Assembly (NCBI GenBank): GCA_030603495.1
Contig: JAUVXR010000035.1
Span: 1-25,603, forward strand
DNA: 25,603 bases
Reading direction: 5' to 3'
DNA from: a bacterium
GTDB lineage: Bacteria; Armatimonadota; Zipacnadia; Zipacnadales; Zipacnadaceae
Part shown: one piece after another, positions 23,903-25,603 of the stretch
Numbering within the stretch: position 1 is the stretch's first letter
Layout: every line of letters begins with the position of its first letter
Program-made: the position numbers and the translations under genes
The notes under the pieces: generated by a model
What the model saw: only the letters and a program-made list of their open reading frames with translations
Databases searched by the model: none
Told to the model about the DNA's origin: nothing

Positions 23903-25603
23903 CAATACTCGAAGATACGGACGATGCTGTTGCCGGTGGAACTGCCGGTCCAGCCAGTCCAGTTAGCCGCCAGTGCGACGAAAAGGTTATTGGTCCAATC
24001 GACCCAGGTCGCCCCGGCGTCGTCGGAGTAGACGACCACCAGATGAGTACCGTCTATCGCCGGGTTGCCACACACCCACACGATGTGGTCGTCGTCACCC
24101 CGCAGATACATGCCCATGGAGCCCACGCGGCCAGCGCCAAACTCGTCGGGCGCGTCGCCAATCTTCGACAGGCAGTCTTCGTACAGGTCGTTGTCTGCAT
24201 CTCGTGTCACGAGATACTGACCGCCCTCCGCGAAGATGCCCGTGCTGGGGAAGACGTTCTGATTACATTCGGGATTGGCGGGCGACCAACCGCTGTAAGT
24301 CGAGATGCCGTCGAGGGACGCAGGCCCCACGCCATTGTAGCCCATCACCTCACCGTCGAAGCACGCCTGCGTGTAGCCCCACATGAAGCCGGTGAAGTCG
24401 ATCTCGGTGAACGGTGCCCCGGCGCCATAGACCACGTGTGGCCTGTTGGTGGCACCGTTCCCACAACAGATATAGACCACGCCAGCGCCGTCCACCCACA
24501 CGCTGTGCAGCGTTCCATCGAACGGCTGCCGCTGGAACAATGCCTGTCCGGCGACCACGGGCAGATCGTGCCACGTGCCAGAGTTTCCGGTTCCTATGAG
24601 GATGGCCTGCGGACCGGCATCGTCCGGCACGGCATTGCCGGGTACGTGAAATAGAGCCGCCCAGGTGCCATCTGTCCCGACGTAGACCGAGCCAAAAGTA
24701 CCAGTATAGCCCGTGGCGGCCTGCGCCTGATTGGCCGACACGATGAGCGTCCAGGCTACCCCTGCGCCGGCAGCGACGTTGGAACAGTAGAACAGGCCCG
24801 TGTTGGCTTTGTCCCCATCGTTCCTCGTGGTTATCCACCCTTCGATGCCCTTGACCGCGATGCTCTGGAACACGCCCGCCAAATCCACGTTGGGGTCCAG
24901 GTCTGCCCAAGTGGGGGCCACGCCGGTGACGAAATCCGGGTCAAAGGTGATGGCCACCTGGTCGTCATTCAGGAGTACCAGGCCGTTCTCTGGCGGTGGC
25001 GGTGGCACGGGCGGTGGCGGTGGAGGAGGCGGTGGTGGCGGCGGTGACGGCGGCGGTGGCTCTGGCGGTATGTCGCCGTCGGTGCTGTCCGACTCGTCCG
25101 TGTACGCCTCGATCTCTACGTCTGCCAGCATCGTGCCCTCGCGCATCTGGAAACTAACCTGGCGTGGCACCCATTCCTTGTTCGCCGGCCACACGATCCC
25201 ACGCTCTGTATCGTCGACTGTGATGCCCATCGCCACGTATTGCCGCGGCGTGACGTCGATGCAGCGATTGTTTGCCCGCAGTGGGACGTCCACGTATGGA
25301 TACTCATTGTTGTCGTTCGAGATCACCAGCCCCGCCAAAATGTTGGACTGGGCCTGTGATGCCAGTGCCAAGCTGGTGGATTTGCGCGGCTGGCCGTAGT
25401 GCTTGAATATGTGGCCGTGAGAGAGTGAGAAGAAAGCCGCCGCCACACCATTGAGGTAACGCACACCCGACAGATCAACCAGGCTCGTCTTCGATACAGT
25501 ATGCCGCCGGATGTCTACCCGCCTCCGCCAGTCCGCCGTCGTCAGTGGCATCACGACCGGGATGCCCGCGCGATCACCGGTTGGGAGTAGTTGACTATTT
25601 ACC
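23902..25603 (-). CDS. Large tail protein with poly-Pro hinge and Asp-box propeller, 5' end outside the window
   Basis: The frame is open to the right edge. Reading from the edge gives VNSQLLPTGDRAGIPVVMPL before the GTG at 25554, with no stop, so the true start is probably outside. N-terminal region: beta-rich tail or baseplate domain of about 160 residues. Next an acidic stretch and a poly-Pro hinge of about 30 residues. Then a propeller-like domain of about 350 residues with an Asp-box, SDDAGATW, near its end, as in sialidase-type beta-propellers of receptor-binding proteins. It would bind host surface glycans or protein. No catalytic residues are evident. Confidence 0.7.
   Translation of the reverse strand, partial: VNSQLLPTGDRAGIPVVMPLTTADWRRRVDIRRHTVSKTSLVDLSGVRYLNGVAAAFFSLSHGHIFKHYGQPRKSTSLALASQAQSNILAGLVISNDNNEYPYVDVPLRANNRCIDVTPRQYVAMGITVDDTERGIVWPANKEWVPRQVSFQMREGTMLADVEIEAYTDESDSTDGDIPPEPPPPSPPPPPPPPPPPPVPPPPPENGLVLLNDDQVAITFDPDFVTGVAPTWADLDPNVDLAGVFQSIAVKGIEGWITTRNDGDKANTGLFYCSNVAAGAGVAWTLIVSANQAQAATGYTGTFGSVYVGTDGTWAALFHVPGNAVPDDAGPQAILIGTGNSGTWHDLPVVAGQALFQRQPFDGTLHSVWVDGAGVVYICCGNGATNRPHVVYGAGAPFTEIDFTGFMWGYTQACFDGEVMGYNGVGPASLDGISTYSGWSPANPECNQNVFPSTGIFAEGGQYLVTRDADNDLYEDCLSKIGDAPDEFGAGRVGSMGMYLRGDDDHIVWVCGNPAIDGTHLVVVYSDDAGATWVDWTNNLFVALAANWTGWTGSSTGNSIVRIFEY
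25003..25070. repeat. GGCGGT-type repeat encoding the poly-Pro hinge
   Basis: A purine-rich run of GGTGGC/GGCGGT-like triplets on the plus strand encodes the Pro hinge of the large tail protein on the minus strand. Length variation by slippage would stay in frame. Confidence 0.6.

Noticed and set aside
25003-25070. CRISPR-like or iteron repeat in the GGCGGT run
   Set aside because: It is a coding repeat for the poly-Pro hinge, without spacers.
1-25603. tRNA genes, integrase or lysogeny repressor
   Set aside because: Looked for on both strands by eye; no cloverleaf with CCA-type end, tyrosine/serine recombinase motif or CI-like gene was found. A tRNA scan (tRNAscan-SE or ARAGORN) would be decisive.

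Overview
This window is part of the genome of a tailed bacteriophage (Caudoviricetes) or a closely related prophage. The evidence is dense leftward coding on one strand, very short or overlapping gene junctions (many ATGA or TGATG), tail-fibre-like proteins, a probable lysin and holin, a replisome organiser with a DnaC-like helicase loader, three DNA methyltransferases and dozens of small proteins. No integrase, excisionase or CI-like repressor is visible, so lifestyle is undecided. GC is moderately high. Promoters are near-perfect bacterial sigma-70 type. Pro/Thr-rich membrane proteins would fit a Chloroflexota host, but that is a weak inference. All genes but one run leftward (minus strand).

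Layout in transcription order, right to left. 25.6-21.5 kb: a large tail protein cut by the window edge (poly-proline hinge and Asp-box propeller), a second tail fibre or baseplate protein, two small proteins and a C39-like cysteine peptidase, ending in a strong terminator. 20.77-20.25 kb: the only plus-strand gene, a ribbon-helix-helix-like protein with its own consensus promoter, flanked by a 28-bp direct repeat (a moron-like cassette). 20.2-15.4 kb: small early-type genes, several preceded by a repeated start-site module, a DUF3307 membrane protein, a tandem paralogue pair, and a Rad52/Erf-like annealing protein candidate. 15.4-11.2 kb: zinc-ribbon proteins, a VRR-NUC nuclease, an HTH protein and a set of Cys-rich microproteins of 36-51 aa, three of them RanBP2-type fingers. 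11.2-8.3 kb: two promoters, each followed by an RNA region with strong predicted folding, then a GIY-YIG protein, the replisome organiser and the DnaC-like loader. 8.3-5.9 kb: small genes. 5.9-1.46 kb: a C5-cytosine methyltransferase, a MazG-like protein, a beta-class N4/N6 methyltransferase, an MT-A70 adenine methyltransferase and a putative PD-(D/E)xK nuclease. 1.4-0.3 kb: a holin-like and an XhlA-like membrane protein, then a terminator. 0.22 kb to the left edge: the start of an HTH protein, possibly the terminase small subunit that would open the packaging and structural operon outside the window.

Together these suggest a replication module (organiser, loader, annealing protein, VRR-NUC), a DNA-modification island that probably protects the genome from host restriction, and a lysis module split between the peptidase at 21 kb and the holin-like gene at 1 kb. 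The most unusual signals are non-coding: two families of repeated start-associated modules with upstream GC hairpins, resembling in organisation the SAS/ESAS elements of cluster K mycobacteriophages; promoter-linked structured leader RNAs, one with a possible 8-bp pseudoknot; the repeat-flanked moron; and a duplicated methyltransferase 5' end that marks a recombination scar. No tRNA, rRNA, CRISPR array, insertion sequence or recognisable replication origin was seen. No gene-free stretch exceeds 300 bases.
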